A DNA stretch of 64,000 nucleotides. It comes from Acidibrevibacterium fodinaquatile (GTDB taxonomy: Bacteria; Pseudomonadota; Alphaproteobacteria; Acetobacterales; Acetobacteraceae). Where the stretch lies: NCBI RefSeq assembly GCF_003352165.1, contig NZ_CP029176.1, forward strand, positions 1,674,001-1,738,000, read 5' to 3'. Shown in pieces: positions 1 through 8,214 of the stretch. Made by a program: the position numbers and the translations under genes. A model generated the notes under the pieces. The model saw only the letters and a program-made list of their open reading frames with translations, was not told the DNA's origin and did not search any database. Each line of letters begins with the position of its first letter. The first letter of the stretch is position 1.

Positions 1-880
1 CCGGCGCCTCATCGAAGCCGGCGCCGGGTTTGGGATCGAGCGCGCGGATCTCGGCGATCATGTCGGCAAGATCCTCGGAATCCACGCCGCAAATCTCCAT
101 CAGCCGCCGCAGATCGCGCCGCGCCAGCAATTCGAGATTGTCGAGCAGCGCCGCCATCGCCGGATCGAGCCGGTTGCGCTCGGCCAGTTGCACGGCGAGG
201 CATTCGGCGAGCGAGACCGAGAATAACCCCGTCGGGTCAAAGCGCTGCATGCGCGCGCGAACATTCTCGAGCCGCTCGAGCGCGATCCCGAGGGCCGCGG
301 CGATCGCCGGCGGCGGCAGCGAAAGCCGCCCGGCGGGATCGAGAAGCGCAATCAGATGGGCGCCGATCAGCCGCTCGGCGGGATCATGGAAAGAAAGCCG
401 CAATTGCTCGCCGAGATGCTCGCGTAGGCTGCGTGGCCCGGCGGCGAGGCTCTCGATGCCGCGCTCGTCCTCCGAAAAATCGAGCGCGCCCCCCCGCGAA
501 GCCGCCCCGATGCCGCGATAGGTGTCGCCATAGCCATCGGCTGGGCCGCCGCGATCGAACCATTCCGCCGCCTCGGCATCGAGCGGCGCCGCCGCCTCGC
601 TCGGGAGGGTGCCGGTTGCGTTGATCGCCTCGGCGAGATGCGCGACATCGGCGCCGTCATGGCCCCCGGGCGAGACCACCTGATCCGGCGCCGGCCGCTC
701 GCCAAGCAATGCCTCGCCACCTTCCGCGCGCTCGAGTAGCGGATTGCGCTCCAGCTCCTCGGCAACGAAGGCGTTCACTTCGAGATTGGAAAATTGCAAA
801 AGCTTGATCGCCTGCCGCAATTGCGGCGTCATCACCAGCGATTGCGATTGTCGCAGATCGAGACGCGGGCCGATCCCCAT
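1..880 (-). CDS. rpoN: RNA polymerase sigma-54 factor, 3' part missing
   Basis: Encodes the alternative sigma factor that directs RNA polymerase to -24/-12 promoters and needs AAA+ activators such as NtrC. About 293 N-terminal codons are present and the gene runs off the left end. The glutamine-rich activator-interacting region I is clear near the start (QSQSLVMTPQLRQAIKLLQF), followed by an acidic linker and the beginning of the core-binding domain (DPTGLFSVSLAECLA). The ATG at 880 lies 11 bases after the lptB stop. The C-terminal helix-turn-helix and RpoN box are outside the window. It is the last visible gene of the lptC-lptA-lptB-rpoN row, an order common in proteobacteria. Confidence 0.95.
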   Translation of the reverse strand, partial: MGIGPRLDLRQSQSLVMTPQLRQAIKLLQFSNLEVNAFVAEELERNPLLERAEGGEALLGERPAPDQVVSPGGHDGADVAHLAEAINATGTLPSEAAAPLDAEAAEWFDRGGPADGYGDTYRGIGAASRGGALDFSEDERGIESLAAGPRSLREHLGEQLRLSFHDPAERLIGAHLIALLDPAGRLSLPPPAIAAALGIALERLENVRARMQRFDPTGLFSVSLAECLAVQLAERNRLDPAMAALLDNLELLARRDLRRLMEICGVDSEDLADMIAEIRALDPKPGAGFDEAP

Positions 881-891
881 GCGCCCGGATC

Positions 892-1641
892 CTAGAGGCT
901 AAACCTTTCGCCGAGGTATACGCGCCGCACATCCTCATGCGCCACCACCTCCTGCGGCTGGCCTTCCATCAACACCTGCCCGTCATGCATGATATAGGCG
1001 CGGTCGATCACCTCTAGCGTTTCGCGGACATTGTGATCGGTGATCAAGACGCCGATGCCGCGGTCCTTGAGATGCGAGACGAGATCACGGATTTCACCGA
1101 CCGCGATGGGATCGATGCCGGCCAGTGGCTCATCGAGCAGGATGTAGCTCGGCTGGGTTGCGAGCGCGCGGGCGATTTCGAGCCGGCGCCGCTCGCCGCC
1201 CGAAAGCGCGAGCGAGGGGGTGCGGCGGAGATGGCCGATGCCGAACTCGGCGAGCAATTCGTCGAGCATTTGGTCGCGCCGGTCCTTGAGCGGCTCGACC
1301 ACCTCGAGCGCCGACATGATGTTCTGCTCGACATTGAGGCCACGGAAAATGCTCGCTTCCTGCGGCAGATAGCCGATGCCAAGGCGCGCCCGGCGATACA
1401 TCGGCAATCCGGTGATCTCGTTGCCATCGAGCCGGATGGCGCCGGTATCGGGCTGGACCAGGCCGACGATCATATAGAACGTCGTCGTCTTGCCCGCGCC
1501 GTTGGGCCCAAGCAGGCCGACCGCTTCGCCACGCCGGACAGAGATCGAGACATTCCTGACCACCGGGCGCTTTTTGTAGGTTTTGCCGAGGCCGCTCGCG
1601 GTGAGACCGAGCTGCCCCTGCACCACACGCAGCTCGGTCAT
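892..1641 (-). CDS. lptB: LPS export ABC transporter ATP-binding protein LptB
   Basis: ATPase that powers the LptBFG complex, extracting lipopolysaccharide from the inner membrane for transport across the Lpt bridge. At 249 residues it has normal family length. Walker A (GPNGAGKTT) is at about residues 45-53, then the ABC signature LSGGERRR, Walker B ILLDEPLAGIDP and the switch histidine in ITDHN. Its start overlaps the lptA stop by four bases (ATGA), which implies translational coupling. The lptF and lptG partner genes are not in this window. Confidence 0.97.
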   Translation of the reverse strand: MTELRVVQGQLGLTASGLGKTYKKRPVVRNVSISVRRGEAVGLLGPNGAGKTTTFYMIVGLVQPDTGAIRLDGNEITGLPMYRRARLGIGYLPQEASIFRGLNVEQNIMSALEVVEPLKDRRDQMLDELLAEFGIGHLRRTPSLALSGGERRRLEIARALATQPSYILLDEPLAGIDPIAVGEIRDLVSHLKDRGIGVLITDHNVRETLEVIDRAYIMHDGQVLMEGQPQEVVAHEDVRRVYLGERFSL

Positions 1642-2825
1642 GGCGTCGTCGCCTTCGCCGGGGCGGTTGCCGATGTCGTGGCGGCGCCCGACGTCGGCGC
1701 CTTGTCACCCTCCTTGCCGGCGGCATTCTTGTCGCCCGCCTTCTTGCCAGCAGCGGTTTTGGCGGCGCCGTTTTCGTTCTGATTGGGCATGATCAGACCG
1801 TGGACGCGCTGATCGGTGCTGGAAAGCATCGTGGACACCCCGGTTTTCATATCGACGTCGGCCGCCACGCCATTGAGCTGATTATCCCCGCGCGTCACCC
1901 GCACATTGCCGATAACACGGGCCTTGCCGGTATCGGGCACATAGACGCCGCGATCACCATAGACGATTTCGGTCGCGGTGCGGAGATCGACATTGCCATA
2001 GGCCTCAACCCGCTTGAGCTTGCCGGAGGCGGCTTGCAGCTCGTCTTGCTGCTGGCCGGGTTTTGGCGGTGGCGGTTTCGGCGCGGCGGCAGCGCCCGCG
2101 GCCGGCGGCTGATCGGGTGGCGCGGAATAAGAGACGAGCGTGTCGGCGGCGATCCGCCGCCCGTCGCTGGTGACGACGACGGCGTTGCCGCGGGCGATCG
2201 AGATGCGGGTCTGTGAGTAATATTCCATGCTGTCGCGCGACGTCACGACATCCTGCGGCGTGGTGAGCTTGAGGGCGTGCCCGGTCAGGATCAGCACCGC
2301 CTGGTCCATGTCATAAACCGCCTTGTCACCCCAAGCCTGATCGGTCGCGGTAAAGATATGCACATGGCCAACCGCTTCCAGGCGATAGATCTCATTGCCG
2401 CCGCTGTCATCGGGATTGGTAGCCCCCGGCGCCGGCGCCGCGCCCGATGCCGCCGGTTTGGCGCCCGCGGATGGCGGAGTGGCGGGTGGCGGGCTGGCCG
2501 GGCCGGCATTTTTCGCCGCCACCGGCTGCGCGCCGCTGGCGGTCGTGTTGGCGGTCGTGTTGGCGGACGCGGCACTCGCCTTCTTGCGGTAATGCGCGAT
2601 CAGGACATCGGCGGTGACGGTGACATTGTCGCGAATCGCGACCGCATCGCCGCGCGCGACCACTTCCTGGTCGTTCTGGCGCCAATCCATGCCGTCGCGC
2701 GCCGTCACCGTGATCGGCCCGCCATGCGACATGTCGATCGGCTGGGCGTGCGCCGCGCCAGTGGCGACGCAGAGCGCGGCAAAGCCGAGCAGCCAAGCGC
2801 GCCGCCAGCGCCTAGGGTTGGTCAT
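1638..2825 (-). CDS. lptA: LPS transport periplasmic protein LptA (OstA family), long form
   Basis: Periplasmic component of the Lpt bridge that binds lipid A-containing LPS between LptC and LptD. An N-terminal signal peptide ends near AHA-QP, followed by OstA-type beta repeats. The protein is about 395 residues, roughly twice the length of enterobacterial LptA. A long Ala/Pro-rich linker (about residues 90-145) splits the beta-jellyroll region and the C-terminus is another Ala/Lys/Thr-rich tail. I chose the ATG at 2825 because it follows the purine-rich stretch GGTGAGAG; a GTG nine bases upstream is an alternative. It overlaps lptC upstream and lptB downstream. Confidence 0.88.
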   Translation of the reverse strand: MTNPRRWRRAWLLGFAALCVATGAAHAQPIDMSHGGPITVTARDGMDWRQNDQEVVARGDAVAIRDNVTVTADVLIAHYRKKASAASANTTANTTASGAQPVAAKNAGPASPPPATPPSAGAKPAASGAAPAPGATNPDDSGGNEIYRLEAVGHVHIFTATDQAWGDKAVYDMDQAVLILTGHALKLTTPQDVVTSRDSMEYYSQTRISIARGNAVVVTSDGRRIAADTLVSYSAPPDQPPAAGAAAAPKPPPPKPGQQQDELQAASGKLKRVEAYGNVDLRTATEIVYGDRGVYVPDTGKARVIGNVRVTRGDNQLNGVAADVDMKTGVSTMLSSTDQRVHGLIMPNQNENGAAKTAAGKKAGDKNAAGKEGDKAPTSGAATTSATAPAKATTP

Positions 2826-3507
2826 GGCTCTCACCGCGGTTGTTGTTGAGAACCAGACGGGCCGGGCCGACGAACTGGATCACCGCGCCCTTGTCGACGA
2901 GGGCGAAGCCCATGGCATCGAGGGTGCCGAACGGCCCCTCGGCGTTGGTGATGTCGTTGCTCGCGCCGGCGCCGGCGCGGAGATCGAGCGATGCGGTCGC
3001 GGAATGGAGGGTGGTCCCATCGTCGCGATAGAGCGTCACATTGCCCTCGAGATCGAGCTGGTTGGCGTGCTGCATGTAGACGCCGCGCAGCGCCTTCAAC
3101 ATCAGCCAGTTGCCGCTCTCCATCAAGACGTCGCCCTTGGGGTCGGTCAGGTTGACACGCTCGGGCGTCACCTGCGTCGCGGTGGTCGCGGTCAGGGTGT
3201 AGGGGCGATTTTTCTCATCGACGCCATGATAGCGGGCGTTGATCATCTGGCCGCTCGCGGTGATGCTGGCGCTCCAGCCGCGCAAGGCCGCCCGCCCGGC
3301 CGCGGTCTGGCGCGCGATCTCCGGCCAAAGCGCGATCGAGGAAAGCAGGATCAGCGCCAGCACCGGCAACAGCCGCTTCGACCAGGTGATAAGGAGGCGC
3401 CGCCGCGCGATACGCGCCGGCGTCGGCGCGCGCTGGCTGCGGGCGGCGGCGATGGCGAGCCGCGTCTCCTCACTGGCGACACGAACGCGGGGAGTGCCCG
3501 TGCTCAT
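2812..3507 (-). CDS. lptC: LPS export system protein LptC
   Basis: Inner-membrane, single-span protein that joins LptB2FG to the periplasmic LptA bridge. A basic N-terminal tail (about 43 residues, arginine-rich) precedes one transmembrane helix at about residues 44-64, followed by a periplasmic OstA-like domain with the GVDEKNRPY segment usual for LptC. At 231 residues it is close to family length. It overlaps lptA and lies 24 bases downstream of kdsD on the same strand, so Kdo precursor synthesis and LPS export are probably co-transcribed. Confidence 0.9.
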   Translation of the reverse strand: MSTGTPRVRVASEETRLAIAAARSQRAPTPARIARRRLLITWSKRLLPVLALILLSSIALWPEIARQTAAGRAALRGWSASITASGQMINARYHGVDEKNRPYTLTATTATQVTPERVNLTDPKGDVLMESGNWLMLKALRGVYMQHANQLDLEGNVTLYRDDGTTLHSATASLDLRAGAGASNDITNAEGPFGTLDAMGFALVDKGAVIQFVGPARLVLNNNRGESHDQP

Positions 3508-3531
3508 CGAAACCGGCTCATGCGATCACGC

Positions 3532-4527
3532 TCAGGCGACCCCGGCGCGGAGCAGGTCATGGATGTGGAGAATGCCGATCGGCGCCCCGCCGGCGTTGGC
3601 AGGAACGACGAAGAGCGCGGTGATCGGGCGGGCGGCGTCGGTCATCACATGCAGCGCCTCGGCGGCAAGCGCGTCGGGGCCGATGCTGCGCGGCGAGGCG
3701 GTCATGATCTCGCCGGCCGGCCGCGCCAAAAGATCCGGCCCCATGGCGCGGCGGAGATCGCCATCGGTGATGACCCCGATCAGTTTACCCCCATCATCGA
3801 CGACGCCGAGACAGCCGAAACGCTTTTCGGTCATCACCAGCAGCGCATCGCTCATCCGTGTTCCCGGCGCGACCAGCGGCAGCGCCGCCCCGTCATGCAT
3901 CAGCTCACGCACCCGCTTGAGGCGAGCGCCGAGCTTCCCGCCGGGGTGGAACTGGCGGAAATCAGCGGCGGTGAAGCCACGCCGGGTGAGGAGGGCGACC
4001 GCCAGCGCGTCGCCGAGCGCGAGCTGCATGGTGGTGCTGGTGGTCGGCGCGAGGCCCATCGGGCAGGCTTCCGGCACTTTCGGCAACAGCAGCACGACAT
4101 CCGCCTGCTGCGCCAGCGCCGAGCCGGGTTCCCGCGTGATGGCGATCAGCGGCAGGCCAAAGCGGCGGCTATGGCCGACGAGATCGGCGAGTTCCGGAGT
4201 CTCGCCGGAATTGGAGAGCGCGAGCACCGCATCATTGGGCAGAATCATGCCGAGATCGCCATGCGAGGCCTCGGCGGGGTGGACGAACAGCGCGGGCGTG
4301 CCGGTGGAGGCAAGCGTCGCCGCGATCTTGCGCCCGACATGGCCGGATTTCCCCATCCCGGTGACGACGACCCGGCCCGACACCGCCGCAAGCATCGCCA
4401 CAGCCCGCCGGAAACCGTCATCCAGCGCCGCCGCCAACGCCTCGATCCCCTCCACCTCGCTCGCCAACACGGCGCGCGCGGTTTCCAGGGCATCCTCTTT
4501 CTCGGTCTCGGTGACGATAACGGACAT
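3532..4527 (-). CDS. kdsD: D-arabinose 5-phosphate isomerase (KpsF/GutQ family)
   Basis: Interconverts ribulose 5-phosphate and arabinose 5-phosphate, the first committed step toward Kdo in LPS. It has 331 residues with the standard layout: an N-terminal SIS sugar-isomerase domain (GMGKSGHVGRK near 57-67, EASHGDLGM containing the likely catalytic His at about 89, SNSGETPEL) and a C-terminal pair of CBS domains from about residue 205. Its place directly upstream of lptC supports the Kdo role over the sorbitol-operon paralogue GutQ. The region upstream is AT-rich and holds a palindrome. Confidence 0.94.
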   Translation of the reverse strand: MSVIVTETEKEDALETARAVLASEVEGIEALAAALDDGFRRAVAMLAAVSGRVVVTGMGKSGHVGRKIAATLASTGTPALFVHPAEASHGDLGMILPNDAVLALSNSGETPELADLVGHSRRFGLPLIAITREPGSALAQQADVVLLLPKVPEACPMGLAPTTSTTMQLALGDALAVALLTRRGFTAADFRQFHPGGKLGARLKRVRELMHDGAALPLVAPGTRMSDALLVMTEKRFGCLGVVDDGGKLIGVITDGDLRRAMGPDLLARPAGEIMTASPRSIGPDALAAEALHVMTDAARPITALFVVPANAGGAPIGILHIHDLLRAGVA

Positions 4528-4614
4528 AGTGGCTCTTTCGCGGTCTCACCCCGGGGAGGCAACGCCTTGCCCACTCACCGGACATAGGCACAAAATCGCC
4601 TTTAGACAAATTTC

Positions 4615-4632
4615 ATGCCAATAAAATGGCAT
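4615..4632. other. Perfect 6-bp inverted repeat in the kdsD/exonuclease gap
   Basis: The arms ATGCCA and TGGCAT flank a 6-base A/T loop inside a 143-base AT-rich gap between the exonuclease stop and the kdsD start, both on the minus strand. It could be a weak terminator for the exonuclease or an operator near the kdsD promoter. No U-run follows on either strand, so the function is undecided. Confidence 0.3.
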
Positions 4633-4670
4633 TCACGAATAAATTTTCATCCGCCGGGTGGGCTTATGGC

Positions 4671-5306
4671 TCAATGGGCGAAAATATCCGGCGCCTCATA
4701 GCCGAGCAGATCGAGCCGGGCCCGCGCCGGCAGAAAAGCGAAACAAGCCTCGGCGAGCGCCTCCCGCCCTTCGCGCGCAAGAAGCGCGGCGAGCCGATCC
4801 CAGAGCGCGTGCAGATGCAAGACATCGGCAGCGGCATAGGCGAGCTGCTGTGGCGAGAGTTCCAGCGCGCCCCAATCTGAGGTTTGCTGCTCCTTGGAAA
4901 TCTCGACCCCGAGCAATTCGCGGCAGAGATCGCGCAGGCCGTGCCGGTCGGTGAAGGTGCGGGTGAGTTTTGCCGCGATTTTCGTGCACCGAACCGGCGC
5001 CACCGTAACCCCGAGGGCCTGAAACAGCATCGCGACATCGAATCGCGCGAAATGCATGAGCTTCACCCGCGCCGGGTCGGCGAGCAGGGCCTTGAGGCGC
5101 GGGCAATCGGCGCCGCGACCACCGAGCGCCGGCGGCACGATCTGCACGAGATGGGCATGGCCGTCGCCGGCGGAAAGCTGCACGAGGCAGAGCCGGTCAC
5201 GGCGCGGGTCAAGCCCCATGGTCTCGGTATCGACGGCGACCACCGGGCCGAGATCCACCCCCTCCGGCAGATCATGGCGATGGAAATGGATTTTGCTCTC
5301 GGCCAC
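4671..5306 (-). CDS. nrnC: RNase D-family 3'-5' exonuclease (NrnC-type)
   Basis: DEDDy exonuclease of 211 residues lacking the HRDC domains of E. coli RNase D. This short form is the alphaproteobacterial NrnC type, which degrades nano-RNAs and dinucleotides. Exo I is DTET (D26, E28), Exo II is HFARFD, and Exo III is YAAAD with the Tyr four residues before Asp. I set the start at the GTG at 5306, preceded by GGGGACAGG; the open frame continues upstream only through the tRNA gene and is not protein-coding there. It lies 53 bases downstream of tRNA-Leu on the same strand, so it may share that transcript. Confidence 0.9.
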   Translation of the reverse strand: MAESKIHFHRHDLPEGVDLGPVVAVDTETMGLDPRRDRLCLVQLSAGDGHAHLVQIVPPALGGRGADCPRLKALLADPARVKLMHFARFDVAMLFQALGVTVAPVRCTKIAAKLTRTFTDRHGLRDLCRELLGVEISKEQQTSDWGALELSPQQLAYAAADVLHLHALWDRLAALLAREGREALAEACFAFLPARARLDLLGYEAPDIFAH

Positions 5307-5359
5307 TAGCCTGTCCCCGATCCCGCTTTGCCCCGATTCCACTTTGGCGATCCGGGTTC

Positions 5360-5446
5360 TGGTGCCCAGGAGAAGACTCGAACTTCCACGACCTTGCGGC
5401 CACAGGTACCTGAAACCTGCGCGTCTACCAATTCCGCCACCTGGGC
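5360..5446 (-). tRNA. tRNA-Leu (anticodon CAG)
   Basis: The 87-base sequence folds as a class II tRNA: a 7-bp acceptor stem GCCCAGG/CCTGGGC, a D-arm with GGTAGAC, anticodon stem CAGGT/ACCTG with loop TTCAGGT giving CAG (reads CUG), a long variable arm typical of Leu, T-arm GTTCGAGTC, and an encoded CCA end. Its closest pattern is bacterial tRNA-Leu. Confidence 0.96.
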
Positions 5447-5465
5447 ATGTTCTGGTGGGGCCGCG

Positions 5466-5494
5466 ATGTAGCGCCGCGCGCCTGATTGCGTCAA
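5466..5494 (-). promoter_or_regulatory. Candidate sigma-70 promoter of tRNA-Leu
   Basis: On the minus strand TTGACG (5494-5489) is followed after 17 bases by CTACAT (5471-5466), about 20 bases before the tRNA 5' end. The -35 is nearly perfect and the -10 is weak, as is common in GC-rich alphaproteobacteria. Confidence 0.55.
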
Positions 5495-5608
5495 CTGGCG
5501 GCGGGCGAAAAGACCAAGCGGAACAGCCCCGACAGGCCGCCGCAGCGTCCCCGAAGCCTGCGGTATTCATCGAAAATTAATCCATTTCTCTGAGAATTTC
5601 TTATTGAA

Positions 5609-6364
5609 ATGGCCGCTGTCGCAAAATTCCGTCTCTTATCGCTCTTCATATTCGCCAACGCCATGGGATCCCTCTCCATGATCCTGCCGGCGTCTCCCGC
5701 TGATCGCGACCATGATCGCCAGATCGAGAGCGATTCGCATCCCGCCCGCGGTGAGGAATCCGGCGCCGGCGTCGGCGGCGCGGGCGGCACTCTTTCCCTC
5801 CTCGTCGCCCATGACGTGCTTTATGAGCCCTGCGCCGGGTGGGGGAATTGCGGTGACGATCACGCTGATCGTGGCAATCTTTTCCGCCCGGACCTGATCA
5901 CCGGCGCCCCCCAGAACGGGCTTCCCTTCGGCGGCGGCGCTGATGACGGGCGCGGTTATCGCAGCGCCGAGGGCGGTCGCGACGGTGGCAGTCAGGGCTC
6001 CTGGTCGCCGGGCGGCTTCCCATCCGCCCTTTTCCCGTTCATGCCATTCGCCCCCTTCGCCGACGCGCCCGGCGGTGGATCGCGAAACGGGTCATCGGAA
6101 AGCGGCCATGGCGCGGGCGATGGCGGGAGCATCGCATCGTCATACCCCGGTCTCGGAGAGGGTGGCAGCGGCAGCGGCGGCGATTGGTATCCAACCCCGA
6201 TCCCGAGCGGTGCCGGCGCTTCCGGGACCGACCCCTCGGTCAACGCCAATAACGCCATTCCAGAACCCGCGTCTCTTTCCCTGCTCGCGGCCATGGGCCT
6301 GATGTTGATGCTGTTTCGCCGCCAGCGCCGCCGGTCTGATCGACACAAGCTGCGACTGCGGTAA
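5609..6364 (+). CDS. Gly/Ser/Pro-rich exported protein with PEP-CTERM tail
   Basis: 251 residues. An N-terminal hydrophobic stretch (about residues 8-30, ending near LPASPA) suggests a signal peptide. The middle is low-complexity (Gly, Ser, Pro, Asp) with no recognised domain. The C-terminus has the three parts of a PEP-CTERM sorting signal: IPEPASLSLLA, a hydrophobic helix and an RRQRRR basic end. Such proteins are processed by exosortase and usually go to the envelope or exopolysaccharide; that role is family knowledge, not seen here. A weakly purine-rich stretch precedes the ATG. It is followed on the same strand by a second PEP-CTERM gene. Confidence 0.75.
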   Translation: MAAVAKFRLLSLFIFANAMGSLSMILPASPADRDHDRQIESDSHPARGEESGAGVGGAGGTLSLLVAHDVLYEPCAGWGNCGDDHADRGNLFRPDLITGAPQNGLPFGGGADDGRGYRSAEGGRDGGSQGSWSPGGFPSALFPFMPFAPFADAPGGGSRNGSSESGHGAGDGGSIASSYPGLGEGGSGSGGDWYPTPIPSGAGASGTDPSVNANNAIPEPASLSLLAAMGLMLMLFRRQRRRSDRHKLRLR

Positions 6365-6374
6365 ATTATTTATC

Positions 6375-6403
6375 TTGAATTTGTGTATTTTTTTCGATAA
6401 CTG
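6375..6403 (+). promoter_or_regulatory. Candidate promoter of the choice-of-anchor A gene
   Basis: TTGAAT (6375-6380), a 17-base T-rich spacer and TAACTG (6398-6403) lie in an AT-rich gap about 40 bases before the GTG start. The match to sigma-70 consensus is moderate. Confidence 0.35.
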
Positions 6404-6445
6404 CCGGTCAGCTATCAGATCCACAGTCCGTGCCCGGAGTTCGTC

Positions 6446-7630
6446 GTGCTCGTTCCCTCTCTCTCGCGGTCCGCCGTGCTCCTGGGCGGGGTGGTTTTTC
6501 TTGGCACGGCCGCGATGTCTCCGGCCCGCGCCGGCGGCCTCAGCGCCGCCGAGCTTTCCCTAGCCGATGCCGTGCTCAGCGATTTCAACGTCGTCACCTT
6601 CGGCGATTATCACGCCAATAACGAGACCGAGGGCCGCGTCGCGGTCGGCGGCAATTTCCTCGGCACCGGCCATAATATCTGCTTCAACGGCTGCTCCGGC
6701 GACACCACCGATACCGCCCTCGGCGCGACCTATGGCGCGCTCAATGTTTGGGGCAACGTCTCCGGCGGTGCGACGCTGTTGAGCGGCGATGCCTTCATCC
6801 AGGGCACGAATGCCTCCGGTAGCAATCTCTCGCTGCAACATAACGGCGGGGTCAATATCGTCGGGCAGAATTCCGGCCAGATCAGCAACCCGACCTTCAT
6901 CAACACCGCCGCATCCTCCGCCGGGACAACGCAAAACGCCGCCGCCGGCACGATCAAGACCGGGCTCCCGGCCAACGCGGTTTTCCCCTTCAGCGCGACC
7001 CTGCCCTTCCAAGCCGCGCTCACCGATCTCAGCACCTCGCTCGCGAGCCTTGCGACCACGAGCGGGGCACAGACCATCGGCCCCTATGTCCAGAACGGCC
7101 CGACCTCGTTCACCGCGACCCCGGCGAGCGGCAATTTCGGCGGCAAGACCTACGGGCTATTCACCACGACGATGAGCGATCTCGCCGGCTATCAGAATTT
7201 CGCCGGCATCAACACCAATGGGCTCGATGCCGTCATCGTCGTCGTCACCGGAAGCGCGAGCACGGCACTCCCCAATCTCAATACCTTCGCCGGTGATGCG
7301 AGCGTGATCTGGGATTTCGTCGATACCACGACGCTGAATTTCGCCGGCGGCTGGGCCGGGCAAATTCTCGCCCCCGACGCGGTGATCAGCAATCCATCCG
7401 GCGATCTCACCGGCGCGGTGATCGGCGAGTCCCTCGATCAGGGCGGGGAGGTCCACAACCTCGCTTTGCCGATCGGCGATCTCAGCGGCATCCCGACCAC
7501 CTCGACGACGACAGCAGACGTCCCAGAGCCGCCAGCGCTCGCCCTGCTCGCGACCGGCGCCTTGGCGCTGGCCGCGCTTCGCCGCCGCGCGCGCGAGAGG
7601 ATAGCACGAAGAAAGCGGTTCTTTTTTTGA
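6446..7630 (+). CDS. Choice-of-anchor A family protein with PEP-CTERM tail
   Basis: 394 residues, exported. After a signal peptide ending near ARAGG comes the choice-of-anchor A domain, starting DAVLSDFNVVTFGDYHANN, with the expected GRVAVGGNFLG and a late SVIWDFVDTTTLNFAGGW segment followed by GQILAP. The C-terminus carries VPEPPALALLATGALA, a hydrophobic helix and a basic end, that is, a PEP-CTERM signal. The GTG at 6446 is preceded by GGAG. The last few codons (RKRFFF) and the stop fall inside the A/T palindrome at 7617, so the gene end was probably reshaped by that repeat. Likely a surface or matrix protein; the ligand is unknown. Confidence 0.85.
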   Translation: MLVPSLSRSAVLLGGVVFLGTAAMSPARAGGLSAAELSLADAVLSDFNVVTFGDYHANNETEGRVAVGGNFLGTGHNICFNGCSGDTTDTALGATYGALNVWGNVSGGATLLSGDAFIQGTNASGSNLSLQHNGGVNIVGQNSGQISNPTFINTAASSAGTTQNAAAGTIKTGLPANAVFPFSATLPFQAALTDLSTSLASLATTSGAQTIGPYVQNGPTSFTATPASGNFGGKTYGLFTTTMSDLAGYQNFAGINTNGLDAVIVVVTGSASTALPNLNTFAGDASVIWDFVDTTTLNFAGGWAGQILAPDAVISNPSGDLTGAVIGESLDQGGEVHNLALPIGDLSGIPTTSTTTADVPEPPALALLATGALALAALRRRARERIARRKRFFF

Positions 7631-7652
7631 AAAAAAGAACCAAAAAACTTTT
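7617..7652. repeat. Dispersed A/T-run palindrome, copy 1
   Basis: GGTTC plus a T-run, then an A-run plus GAACC, followed by AAAAAACTTTT. The same unit recurs at 34734, 41559, 46463 and 58482. Hairpin plus T-run on both strands would act as a bidirectional intrinsic terminator. Here it contains the stop codon of the preceding gene. Confidence 0.8.
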
Positions 7653-7674
7653 CCTGGTTTGAGAGCGGCCGCGT

Positions 7675-7790
7675 CGAACGCCGCCAGCTCCTTCCGCGCG
7701 TCATGGGCGTAAGCCGCCTCGGGTAGCGGCTCTTTCGATTAGCCCTTGGCGAGCTGCTGCTCGACCAGCGTCGCCCAGTAGGAGGCGCCG
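7675..7790 (-). repeat. 116-base duplication of the M20 amidohydrolase 3' end
   Basis: Matches 10541-10656 over 116 bases with one visible mismatch. It holds the last codons (GASYWATLVEQQLAKG), the stop and about 65 bases downstream of the M20 gene. Next to base 7790 the sequence changes abruptly to the IS630-type transposase. It marks the left junction of the island. Confidence 0.9.
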
Positions 7791-8166
7791 AACTGAGCGA
7801 GATGCCGGCCGCTTTGGCCATCGCGCGGCCGGTCCAGTGCGTCGCCTGATGCGGCGGGTCGGCGCAGGTCAGCGCCACCACGCGCGCCACTGTCTCGGCG
7901 GCGATCGGCGGCTTGCCCGGCTTGCGCGTCTTGTCGCGCAGCAGACCGTCCACGCCCGCTTCCGCGAAGCGTTGCTGCCAGCGCCATATCATAGGACGGC
8001 TGACGCCGAGCTGGGCCGCCACACGCTGCACCGGATCGCCCGTCATCGAGGCGAGGACGATGCGGGCACGCGCGGCATGCTTCTGCGGCCGGCTGCGATC
8101 CTACGCAATCGCTTCCAGGCGCGCTTTGTCCGAGGGGCTTACGATCACGCGGACTGTCTGTGCCAT
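7791..8166 (-). pseudogene. IS630-type transposase, N-terminal fragment with internal stop
   Basis: Reads from the ATG at 8166 as MAQTVRVIVSPSDKARLEAI, then has TAG at codon 22 (8103-8101). It continues in frame as the helix-turn-helix region of an IS630-family transposase (PVQRVAAQLGVSRPMIWRWQ, then GVDGLLRDKTRKPGKPP). It ends at codon ~125, where it fuses to the duplicated M20 tail. The DDE catalytic domain, about two thirds of a normal protein, is missing. The element is dead through both the nonsense codon and the truncation. Confidence 0.88.
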
Positions 8167-8214
8167 GCAACAAGATTCGCACGCCACCACGCCGTTGTGA
8201 ATCCTATGAATGAC

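Noticed and set aside
2614-4587. Plus-strand open frame of about 650 codons opposite lptC and kdsD
   Set aside because: Arg/Gly-rich shadow of minus-strand genes that have full family support.
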